Below, one piece after another: positions 27,727 through 35,858 of a stretch of 64,000 nucleotides of DNA. The notes below the pieces were generated by a model that was not told where the DNA came from, ran no database searches, and saw nothing but the letters and a program-made list of their open reading frames with translations. Positions within the stretch are counted from its first letter, which is position 1; each line of letters opens with the position of its first letter. The position numbers and the translations under genes were made by a program. The stretch spans positions 1 to 64,000 of the forward strand of contig CACZOA010000082.1 of NCBI GenBank assembly GCA_902782665.1. The letters run 5' to 3'. The stretch is from an uncultured Bacteroidales bacterium. GTDB taxonomy: Bacteria > Bacteroidota > Bacteroidia > Bacteroidales > Paludibacteraceae.

Positions 27727-30700
27727 TTAATCTCTGATAAGAGTGAAATGTCCCACGATTGTTTTGTCAAAATCGTTAGATTCTATCTCATACCAGTAGT
27801 CGTCGCCACGAATAGGATGGCCATTGTAATATCCATCCCAACCTTTATAGTCTTTTGCTTTATATTCGATAAGTTTCAAACCTCTGGCATCGTAGATTCT
27901 GATTACTGCGTCTGGATAATTCTCAATGTTTTTTATCTCGAATATATCGTTTTCTCCATCTCCATTTGGTGATAGAATTATCGGTATCACTAAGCCCAGC
28001 TTATGTGTCTGGATTGTTGTGTCGACAACACAGCCATTGTTATCTCTGATTTGAATCTTGTGGTGTGCCTTCTCGTTGATATTGTAGAGAATGTTGTTGA
28101 AAGTCCAGTTCTTGTCAAACTTGTATTGGTATGGGCTTGATCCTCCGTTGACGATAACCTCAGCATTTTTGTCATCGATATTGACCAAATCTTCAATGTA
28201 TGGTCTGCTATTCACTTCCACCATGACATTCATAGCTTTAGAGCATTTTTCGTTAGCGGCGACAACATAATATAAAGTTGTCTTGGTTGGTTTCACGATA
28301 AGTGATTTCTCTTTGCCTGCTATATTGGTATGGTTTGGATCATTATACCAAATGTAATTGTAATTTTCTGAAGCGTTGATTGTTAATGTCAGTCTGTCGC
28401 CAACGCATATTGAAGTGTCGTTGATATCCGCGTCGATATTGATCACATCTACGGTATGGTTCACAATGCTTGGACATCCTGACTCTTCCATTATTATTGT
28501 GTCGGATATGACGGTGCTGTTGAATAAAATTCTTCCGTTATATTCTGAACCACTACATATTTGAGCGGTTTTATTTTCAATTTTAGATGGATGGTTGATT
28601 TTAAATATTACAGAAGCTGTGTCTGAGAAATCACCCAATGTCACGGAATAATTTATGGTGTCTGCTGTAATGTCAAGATCCACGAGACTGTAGGACAACA
28701 TGTTGCCGACGACCTTTGTGTATGCTGGAGCGTTGATCAACGACACGGTAGCATTGTCTCTGTTTGAAATTGTATCGTTATCCAGTATGTTTATTAAAGT
28801 GTCGAGAGTTACACATGTTACCAGTTTTATTGTATCTGCATTACATATAGGAGGAAAACATTTTTTAGCGTTCACCTCTACTGGATCTGATGCTTGAGAA
28901 CAATTGTTGATGATGTTTTGTGCCCCTGCACCGCCAACAAACACACGATAGTAGCCGTTGTTGTTTTCTTTTAAACTATCTATTACCAAATTTCTATTGT
29001 TTCCGACAAGAACCCAATCAGCAGACTGTATTTGCGACGTAGGTGAGTAATACCATTCGTAGACCACAGGTTCTGTGTAAGAACCGTCATTCTGAAAGTC
29101 GGCTGTCAGAGATAGTCTGTAATCGATACAAGCGTTGTTTTCCAGTTCTGTCACATCAATAGATGATTTGCAAATACGGACTTCAATATCATCGATAGCG
29201 AAGTCGTTTCCATAATTGACAGTGCTGTTGTTCAGAATTTTGAAGATGGCTGAGGTCTTGCCTTCAGGCATTTGGTATGGCATACCATATAATCCCCACG
29301 TCTCCTTACCATTCAGCATCACAATGTTTTTAGATCTCAATACGTTTCCATCTGTGTCTTCAATGACTAATTTAAGATTTGCATGAGCGTATGTAGAGTC
29401 TGCCCCTGCTTTAATCATACTTAATCCCCAGAAAGAAAAATATAGAGGGACATTGTCGCACAAATCGTCAATCTGCACTGAATATAGTGTACCAAGAGTA
29501 TCCTTGGACGTGTTGGCCGCATCACACTGCATGAAATAACCTCGGTCTTTTCTGTCTGGGTAAGTGTGGTCGGCAATGTTGATCCACGTATTGTCGGAAT
29601 AAGATACTTTACGGATAGAATAGAGACCCTTCAAATACAAATCTCTTGGATTTGCGCTTAATTCATAAGAGCATTGAGGAATCTTTTGGTAACTTACCGC
29701 AGGATCAGAATTATTGTTTCCTCCAAAATCCTCTTTGAATATCAGTGTCCCATCATAACATGGAAGAGGTTCTACTGTCAACTCAAGATATTGGAGATTT
29801 GGACATTTTCCTGCCATTCTCTCATACACACCAGGTAGAGGATTCACTATAAGGAATCCGTTTTTGTTGTACGACTCACCTACTTTGATTGTGTCATGGT
29901 AGCTTATAGTGTCAGTATGGATCTTTTTTAGTGTTAGAAAAGTCAAACTGTCACAACCATATATGTTTTTCAAAGTGTCGATGTAGAAATCTGGTTCGGT
30001 AAGGTTTCTTCCACCGAAAAGGAATGAGTCTCCTGAACATATCGTCACCTCCTCATGAGCTTTGGAGTTGAGATCGTAAGCGTTAGATCCACCGCAATAT
30101 GCGTAAGACACTCCGTTTCCCATACCATACACGTTAGCTATAAATCCAGATTTGCATTGAAGTATGTGTTGACCTTTGGTGATGATTGCATAACCTGTTG
30201 AGTAAGTGTCGTCTATAGGAGTGAATTTTGCGAAGTCCTTTTGTCCGTCAAGCGTGATTTCAGATGCATCTTTAGTTCTGACCACCAAATTGATGAAGTG
30301 GTATGTGATATCGTTATTGTTGGTCGTGCATAAAGATATCTTATTGATAGCCTGTTCGACGGGAGTGACATATAAGTAAGCCGGACCACCATTCGATCTT
30401 TGGTATACGTAATTGTTACTTGTCATGTATTGATAAACAGAAACAGGTTCTGTTGTCTCTAATTTGAAAGCCCCATTATTCTCATTGGCAAAGAATTCGT
30501 ATGATTCCAATGCATTGATTGTTGCCAAAAGAACTCCGTTTTTATAGATCTTTGTGTCATTTTTTGAGGCAGTGACCTTTATCATGTCAATCACACCTGT
30601 TTTGAAAGGCTGGATGATGAAATTTTTGCCCCATTTAGATACTGGAATTGAAACGTCAAACAACATGTTTGAATTTCCGGCAGTGTTGGAATATGGCACG

Positions 30701-31485
30701 TTGCACATTCTGTTTCCAGTGTAAACAGCGATTTTTTTACCTCCTGCAGCCAATACCTGTGTGCCAGAAAATCCAGCACCTAATTCAACACGTGAACTTT
30801 CTACCTGATAAACCTGACCTTTATGTAGTGTTATAGTGAAAGGTTCATTAGCAGGATGTCCGTCGTTAGTCATTATTGTTGGAGTGATTTGGACTGTTGT
30901 GTTGTTCTCTGTTGCGACGACAGAGAATATTGAAGGCATGTTGGTATTGTAATTGGCTTCTGTTCCACCTTCCGCATTTTGAATTATATAATAAGACCCA
31001 CATGCAGATATCGGTAGTGCTAAAGTAGCGTCTTCAGACAATTTCTGACGATTGTCCATATAGACTGATATTGGCTCTGTACTGGAAATGTGTAGTGTCC
31101 TGTATACATTTTCTCCGTATTCCAACACACTGAACAATTGACATGGCACTGTGATAACTCTGGTTGAGTTTTCTTCCATTGTGAATTTCCAGTAGTGTGG
31201 ATAATCTTGTAGTTCGTTGTCGTGGATAGGGTTGACGTTGTTGTCTATTTCCAAAACATCGTTTTGCATTATGATGGTTGTCGCTTTTTCTGTGGAAAAC
31301 ATCACATCCAGACCATGAGGAATTATAAGTTCTTGATCATTATTCTGTAAAAAAGCGATCCAGAACTCTTTTCCTTGTGTGCTTGTTTCGTTATTGCAAA
31401 CCTCTGCATTCGCATACCAAGTAGATAATAGTGTTAGCAGACTTATGCAAATGTATTTTGTTATGTTTCGACTAATACCCATCAT
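27727..31485 (-). CDS. Large secreted protein with IgGFc-binding-like N-domain and type B T9SS sorting domain
   Basis: A 1252-residue exported protein. A signal peptide (about 1-28, ending YANA) leads into a domain that begins STQGKEFWIAFLQNND and continues to about 400. It resembles the bacterial IgGFc-binding-type N-domain (EPISVYMDNRQ, GGKKIAVYTGNRMCNVPYS). A Cys-containing segment ENEVTICSGDSFLFGG-type follows at about 475, a jelly-roll-like region near 580-770, and immunoglobulin-like repeats near 900-1150. The last 85 residues form a type B sorting domain: LSPNGDGENDIFEIKNI, VIRIYDARGLKLIEY, GWDGYYNGHPIRGDDYWYEI, GHFTLIRD. It is predicted to be exported by the T9SS and attached or released at the surface. 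Ligand specificity is not readable. Confidence 0.85.
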   Translation of the reverse strand: MMGISRNITKYICISLLTLLSTWYANAEVCNNETSTQGKEFWIAFLQNNDQELIIPHGLDVMFSTEKATTIIMQNDVLEIDNNVNPIHDNELQDYPHYWKFTMEENSTRVITVPCQLFSVLEYGENVYRTLHISSTEPISVYMDNRQKLSEDATLALPISACGSYYIIQNAEGGTEANYNTNMPSIFSVVATENNTTVQITPTIMTNDGHPANEPFTITLHKGQVYQVESSRVELGAGFSGTQVLAAGGKKIAVYTGNRMCNVPYSNTAGNSNMLFDVSIPVSKWGKNFIIQPFKTGVIDMIKVTASKNDTKIYKNGVLLATINALESYEFFANENNGAFKLETTEPVSVYQYMTSNNYVYQRSNGGPAYLYVTPVEQAINKISLCTTNNNDITYHFINLVVRTKDASEITLDGQKDFAKFTPIDDTYSTGYAIITKGQHILQCKSGFIANVYGMGNGVSYAYCGGSNAYDLNSKAHEEVTICSGDSFLFGGRNLTEPDFYIDTLKNIYGCDSLTFLTLKKIHTDTISYHDTIKVGESYNKNGFLIVNPLPGVYERMAGKCPNLQYLELTVEPLPCYDGTLIFKEDFGGNNNSDPAVSYQKIPQCSYELSANPRDLYLKGLYSIRKVSYSDNTWINIADHTYPDRKDRGYFMQCDAANTSKDTLGTLYSVQIDDLCDNVPLYFSFWGLSMIKAGADSTYAHANLKLVIEDTDGNVLRSKNIVMLNGKETWGLYGMPYQMPEGKTSAIFKILNNSTVNYGNDFAIDDIEVRICKSSIDVTELENNACIDYRLSLTADFQNDGSYTEPVVYEWYYSPTSQIQSADWVLVGNNRNLVIDSLKENNNGYYRVFVGGAGAQNIINNCSQASDPVEVNAKKCFPPICNADTIKLVTCVTLDTLINILDNDTISNRDNATVSLINAPAYTKVVGNMLSYSLVDLDITADTINYSVTLGDFSDTASVIFKINHPSKIENKTAQICSGSEYNGRILFNSTVISDTIIMEESGCPSIVNHTVDVINIDADINDTSICVGDRLTLTINASENYNYIWYNDPNHTNIAGKEKSLIVKPTKTTLYYVVAANEKCSKAMNVMVEVNSRPYIEDLVNIDDKNAEVIVNGGSSPYQYKFDKNWTFNNILYNINEKAHHKIQIRDNNGCVVDTTIQTHKLGLVIPIILSPNGDGENDIFEIKNIENYPDAVIRIYDARGLKLIEYKAKDYKGWDGYYNGHPIRGDDYWYEIESNDFDKTIVGHFTLIRD

Positions 31486-31702
31486 ATTAATACTTTGTTT
31501 ACCTCCAGATAATCTTGTTCGTTAGTATAATAGTTGTTTGTGATTTTGTGTTTCTTATTATTAAAGCTATACGGGTGCAAAACTAATATATTTTTTTTAT
31601 TTATATAGCTAAAATGTCTAAAATCAAACAGATTTCTTATTTTTGCATACTCTAAAGTCTGATTTTGGAGATGTAAAAATCGATTGAAAAAAGTAATGTT
31701 TT

Positions 31703-32320
31703 ATGAGTGACAAGATAAAAGACGAATTTTTGGAACTTCTTCGTAGCACAGAGCGTGACGGAGTGGAGGATATGATAGAGGAATTGCAGTCAAACGGTTT
31801 TATGGATGCTCCGGCGTCTGCAGGCCATCATCTGAATGTTGCAGGCGGTTTGGTGGAACACTCTTTGAACACTTGCAAGAGTGCATTGGCCATATGGGAA
31901 GGCATGAAGACATTAAACCCTTCTTTGGAAAAGTCCACTCCTAAAGACAGTGTTATCATTGCTTCTCTTCTTCATGATGTTTGTAAAAGTGACGTCTATT
32001 TCCGCACCGTAAAAAAGAAAAAAACGGCTCTTGGCACTTGGGAAGATGCGGAGGGTTATAAAGTGTCGTATAAGAATTTCCCTATGGGACACGGAGAAAA
32101 GTCTGTGATCATGATTTTGCCATTCCTGGAACTTACTGATGCTGAGATGCTTGCTATCCGTTGGCACATGGGAGCATGGGCGATTGACAAGTCTAATTAT
32201 GAAGAGGTAAGAAATTATGATACAGCCTGCAAATTGAATCCTCTTGTCTCTATTGTCCACGCTGCAGACATGCTTTCTTCACATATCTTGGAGACAGGTG
32301 GAGATGACGAGGAATTATAA
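31703..32320 (+). CDS. HD-domain phosphohydrolase-like protein
   Basis: A 205-residue cytoplasmic protein with an HD-superfamily metal site. Visible are AGHHLNVAGGLVEHSLNTC (first His ligands), SVIIASLLHDVCKSD (the HD dyad), a later MGHGEKSVIMI with His, and a distal VSIVHAADMLSSHI with an Asp. This arrangement fits nucleotide- or nucleic-acid-related hydrolases of the HD family. The substrate is unknown. A possible -7 box TATTTTTG lies at 31638-31645. Its 3' end faces the radical SAM gene, with a shared hairpin between them. Confidence 0.85.
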   Translation: MSDKIKDEFLELLRSTERDGVEDMIEELQSNGFMDAPASAGHHLNVAGGLVEHSLNTCKSALAIWEGMKTLNPSLEKSTPKDSVIIASLLHDVCKSDVYFRTVKKKKTALGTWEDAEGYKVSYKNFPMGHGEKSVIMILPFLELTDAEMLAIRWHMGAWAIDKSNYEEVRNYDTACKLNPLVSIVHAADMLSSHILETGGDDEEL

Positions 32321-32330
32321 TGATAAAGTG

Positions 32331-32390
32331 AATAATCAAGAGTTAAGAGTGAAGAATTCTTAACTCTTAATTTTTCATTCTTAATTTTCC
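32331..32390. repeat. TTAAGAATG-type repeat and bidirectional hairpin entering the radical SAM stop
   Basis: AAGAGTTAAGA (32338-32348) pairs perfectly with TCTTAACTCTT (32358-32368) across a 9-base loop. On the minus strand the related repeat ATTAAGAATGAAAAATTAAG supplies the last codons (KLRMKN and stop) of the radical SAM gene. It can act as terminator for both convergent genes. Confidence 0.65.
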
Positions 32391-33293
32391 CTGTATCGTT
32401 TTCCTTTCCTCAAAAATCTTATTCAGGCGGTCAGTGAACTCATAGTTCTTCAATCCCCAATCTGGAGCGACGAGAATGCTTTTCGGCGTTTGTGATACAA
32501 ACCTTTCTATGCAGATGTCGGCACGCAGACGCTCAACAAATTCAGCCAACAACTGTTGGTACGCTTCGATAGAAAACAGTTTGAATTCATCTGGATTTTT
32601 GGCATACTCCTCTGCCATCGGAGTCTCTTTTACAATCTGAAGCTGATGCAGTTTGATGATGTCGATCGGTAGTTCAGACATTCTGTCTGCACCTTTTAGA
32701 ATCATTTCTGGTGTTTCGCCGGGCAAACCCAATATGAGATGGGCTCCTGTCTGTATGCCACGGCTGGCTGTGTCACGTATGGCTTTGCACGCACATGCGA
32801 AGTCGTGACCACGGTTGATACGCTTCAATGTATTGTCGTCGGTGCTCTCCACACCATATTCAATCATCACATATTTCTCTTTCGACAATCCCTGAAAATA
32901 GTCGAGCAATCTGTCATCCACGCAATCAGGACGTGTGCCGATGACTATTCCCACCACGTCTTCACATGCCAAAGCCTCCTCATAAAGTGCTTTGAGACGT
33001 GAGAATTCACCATATGTGTTGGTGTAAGCCTGGAAGTAGGCAAGGAATTTCAGACCTGCGTATTTGGCTTTACGTTTGAAGAATATTTTTCCCTCCTCAA
33101 GTTGTTTGGTCACTGATGTCGTGGAGACGCAATAGTCTGGATTGAAAGAACGGTTGTTGCAGTAGGTGCAACCGCCCACACCGATGCTTCCATCACGGTT
33201 TGGACATGTGAATCCTGCGTTGATGGATATCTTCTGCACCTTATAACCAAAGTGCTCTTTTATGTAGTCTGAATAATTTTTATAGTGATTCAT
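32367..33293 (-). CDS. Radical SAM protein, TIGR01212/YhcC family
   Basis: A 308-residue radical SAM protein of the YhcC type. The iron-sulfur cysteines are Cys30, Cys42 and Cys45 in FTCPNRDG...GGCTYCNN, with the longer C-x11-C-x2-C spacing typical of this subfamily. SAM-binding segments follow, including YVMIEYGVESTDDNTLKRINRGH and GAHLILGLPGETPEM. The family function is not established; homologues include the methyltransferase-independent Elp3-like group. It lies 9 bases after the small membrane protein gene on the same strand. Its last residues are encoded by a dispersed repeat. Confidence 0.9.
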   Translation of the reverse strand: MNHYKNYSDYIKEHFGYKVQKISINAGFTCPNRDGSIGVGGCTYCNNRSFNPDYCVSTTSVTKQLEEGKIFFKRKAKYAGLKFLAYFQAYTNTYGEFSRLKALYEEALACEDVVGIVIGTRPDCVDDRLLDYFQGLSKEKYVMIEYGVESTDDNTLKRINRGHDFACACKAIRDTASRGIQTGAHLILGLPGETPEMILKGADRMSELPIDIIKLHQLQIVKETPMAEEYAKNPDEFKLFSIEAYQQLLAEFVERLRADICIERFVSQTPKSILVAPDWGLKNYEFTDRLNKIFEERKTIQGKLRMKN

Positions 33294-33302
33294 AATGATT
33301 TA

Positions 33303-33647
33303 TTAGCCGTGGAATCCCTTTAAAAAGTCACTCTCAATAATATAAACGATTAGAATGAATAATACGGTGAAAAATATTGTAAGTATCAATATGATTATTT
33401 CAGATAATACTTTTAAATAGCCCCGAAAGTTTTGTTGATTCCTAAAATTACGATATCCAAAAAGAATTATTTCGAATATCGGATATATCAATGAGACAAG
33501 TATGCTTGTGACCAAAAAAAATTCAGTGGTGTCATTTTTATAATTGTCTTCAATTTTATACATGAACCAAATCCAGATTGCTCCAATTATCAAGCATATA
33601 ATGAGCCTAAAACATGTATGTTTGAAATCATATTTGAAAAAATCCAT
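33303..33647 (-). CDS. Small integral membrane protein, function unknown
   Basis: A 114-residue protein with three hydrophobic stretches (about 12-30, 42-63 and 82-108), separated by charged segments such as KIEDNYKNDTTE and GYRNFRNQQNFRGYLK. No family recognised. It starts with ATG at 33647 and ends 9 bases before the radical SAM gene, so both are probably on one transcript. The A/T-rich sequence and lack of motifs leave it as a hypothetical membrane protein, but the uninterrupted frame and helix pattern support it being real. Confidence 0.65.
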   Translation of the reverse strand: MDFFKYDFKHTCFRLIICLIIGAIWIWFMYKIEDNYKNDTTEFFLVTSILVSLIYPIFEIILFGYRNFRNQQNFRGYLKVLSEIIILILTIFFTVLFILIVYIIESDFLKGFHG

Positions 33648-33712
33648 GCCTATATTTTATTGTTATTTCAAGTTTAGCAAGTAGTTCTCATATTCAAGTT
33701 GGAGTAAAAATC

Positions 33713-33883
33713 GAGGATTGCAAAGGGCGGAACGCCCTTGCCCATCTTTTTATTGCGAGCACGTAAGTGCGAGCGACAATAAAAGTCATTGAATATGGAA
33801 GTCTTTATGCTAAGGTTTATAAAGTGCTCGCCTACGGCTCGCACTGCAGAAGGGGTTAGGGCGTTCCGCCCTTAACAATCCTC
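33713..33883. repeat. 171-bp palindromic element with 26-base inverted arms
   Basis: The outer arms 33713-33738 and 33858-33883 are inverted copies with 2 mismatches in 26. The inner blocks GCGAGCAC (about 33755) and GTGCTCGC (about 33823), and GTGCGAGC and GCTCGCAC, are also inverted pairs. Each outer arm contains its own hairpin (AGGGCG-GAA-CGCCCT). The element has no coding potential and looks like a MITE or large REP-type unit. Confidence 0.7.
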
Positions 33884-33926
33884 TATATTATAAGATCTGG
33901 CAACCAAACTGTATATTGAATGTGAT

Positions 33927-33992
33927 GTAGGGCAACCACAAGGGATTGCCCCTACGAATTCATTACGCATTACGAATTATGCATTATGAATT
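33927..33992 (-). repeat. REP-like 3' element, copy 2
   Basis: On the plus strand, GTAGGGCAACCACAAGGGAT and TGCCCCTAC (33927-33955) form a near-palindrome, followed by GAATTCATTACGCATTACGA and ATTATGCATTATGAATT (33956-33992). Read on the minus strand, it follows the ABC transporter stop at 33996 by 3 bases, in the same order and orientation as copy 1 after the helicase stop. Confidence 0.7.
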
Positions 33993-33995
33993 GCT

Positions 33996-35858
33996 TCAGT
34001 CCACCACAAACTGGCTGTTGTAAATTTCGTAGTATCTACCTTTCTTTGCCAACAACTCTTCATGCTTGCCTTGTTCTGCTATTCTTCCTTCGTGCATCAC
34101 CAGAATCTTGTCTGCATTCTTGATTGTGCTCAATCTGTGGGCGATCACGAATGATGTGCGACCTTTGGTAAGGTTGTTGATGGCTTTTTGAATGAGGATC
34201 TCTGTGCGCGTGTCGATGTTGCTTGTCGCTTCATCAAACACAAGGATAGGTGTCTCGACGAGGATGGCTCTTGCGATTGTCAGCAACTGTTTCTGTCCGT
34301 TGCTGATGTTCTCTCCACCACGCAGGATCTCGCTGTTGTAGCCTTGTGGAAGACGCTCGATGAAGTTGTGGGCATTGGCTGCCTTTGATGCGTTGATGAT
34401 CTCTTCCTGTGTCGCTACTGGCCATCCGTATGACACGTTGTAGTTGACAGTGTCGGAGAATAGGAACGGTACCTGCAATACGATACCCATCTGGTCTCGC
34501 AAACTCTCTTTCGTGATGTCGCGGATATCAATTCCGTCTACTTTGATAGAGCCTGAATTGATGTCGTAGAAACGGGTCAGAAGGTTGATGATTGTGGTCT
34601 TTCCGGCTCCCGTTGTGCCGACAATCGCTATCACCTCATCTTGTTTGGCTGTGAATGATATGTCTTTCAATATCAATTTGCCTGGCTCATATCCGAATGA
34701 GACGTGGTCGAACTCGATGTCTCCTTTCACAGTCTCTTCTTTCAATGTGATGGCATCTGGCTTGTTGGTGATCGTCGGTTTTGTGTCAAGAATCGTGAAG
34801 ATTCGCTCTGCTCCTGCGATCGCCGACTGTACTGCGTTGAATTGTGACGCCACTTGGTTGATAGGACGTAGGAATTGTTTTGTGTAAAGAAGGAACGACT
34901 GGATTGTTCCGACGGTGATGGTGGCGATTCCGATTCCAAACACAGTCAGATCAGAGGATGTCGCCATGATTCCACCCAACACTGCCACTATGATGTATAT
35001 GATATTTTCAAGCACTCGCATCAGTGGCATAAGCAGTCCACTATAGATCTGCGCTTTAACTCCTGATTTGCGCAACTCTTCGTTGATGGCATTAAACTTG
35101 TCTATCTGTTGCTGCTCAATGCCGAAACTGCGTACCATCTTGATTCCGCTCACACTCTCTTCCACCAGACCGTTCAGCTGGCCGAGTGAAACCTGTTGTG
35201 AGGAGAAGAATTTTCTCGTCTGTGTGGAGATGATATTTGTCATCATAAACACCACAGGTATGGACATACAGCAGACAACTGTCAGAGTTGGACTCAATGC
35301 TACCATGGCCACGACTGTTCCTGCAAGTGTGAAGATGGTGTTGAATAGCTGGATGAATGAGTCTCCCAATCCCGATTTCATCAGCTCTACATCGTTGGTG
35401 AATCGGCTCATCAAGTCGCCTCGTTTATGCACGTCGTAGAAATGGATGTCCTGCTCGAGCATCTTGTCCATCATCTGTGTGCGGAGTTTCTTCGCGATTT
35501 TCAGGGAGACGTTGGTCATTCCATATTGCTGTACCCAAGAGAACCAAGAACTTGAAATATATAGCATCAGCAACATTATGACGATGACATTCAATTTTGT
35601 GAAATCCACCGTCAACGTTGACAAATCTATACAGTTGTCTATCGCCTTACCGATAAGGATCGGAGCCATCAGTGTGCAGAACACCTCACATAGTGAACTG
35701 ACAAGCATGATCACAAGCCATGTCCAATGCTCCTTCCAATATGAGAAGATTCGTGCGATTGTCTTGCTTGTCTCCTGTGGACGTTCGTGCTTGGCAGTCA
35801 TATCTCTCATTCTGCTGCCTGGTGCACCACTGCCATCTGCCATCATTGGTCCTCTCAT
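33996..35858 (-). CDS. ABC exporter half-transporter, consensus-site subunit (BmrD-like)
   Basis: A 620-residue permease-ATPase fusion: a cytoplasmic N-tail of about 35 residues, six membrane helices (about 45-330) and an ATPase domain (about 375-615). Walker A is VGTTGAGKTTIIN, the signature loop is GGENISNGQKQLLTIARA (Asn in place of the usual Gly), and Walker B is ILVFDEATSNID with the catalytic Glu. The H-loop is FVIAHRLSTI. It overlaps the upstream partner gene by 4 bases. Together they should form a heterodimeric multidrug- or lipid-type exporter in the inner membrane. The substrate is not predictable. Confidence 0.92.
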   Translation of the reverse strand: MRGPMMADGSGAPGSRMRDMTAKHERPQETSKTIARIFSYWKEHWTWLVIMLVSSLCEVFCTLMAPILIGKAIDNCIDLSTLTVDFTKLNVIVIMLLMLYISSSWFSWVQQYGMTNVSLKIAKKLRTQMMDKMLEQDIHFYDVHKRGDLMSRFTNDVELMKSGLGDSFIQLFNTIFTLAGTVVAMVALSPTLTVVCCMSIPVVFMMTNIISTQTRKFFSSQQVSLGQLNGLVEESVSGIKMVRSFGIEQQQIDKFNAINEELRKSGVKAQIYSGLLMPLMRVLENIIYIIVAVLGGIMATSSDLTVFGIGIATITVGTIQSFLLYTKQFLRPINQVASQFNAVQSAIAGAERIFTILDTKPTITNKPDAITLKEETVKGDIEFDHVSFGYEPGKLILKDISFTAKQDEVIAIVGTTGAGKTTIINLLTRFYDINSGSIKVDGIDIRDITKESLRDQMGIVLQVPFLFSDTVNYNVSYGWPVATQEEIINASKAANAHNFIERLPQGYNSEILRGGENISNGQKQLLTIARAILVETPILVFDEATSNIDTRTEILIQKAINNLTKGRTSFVIAHRLSTIKNADKILVMHEGRIAEQGKHEELLAKKGRYYEIYNSQFVVD

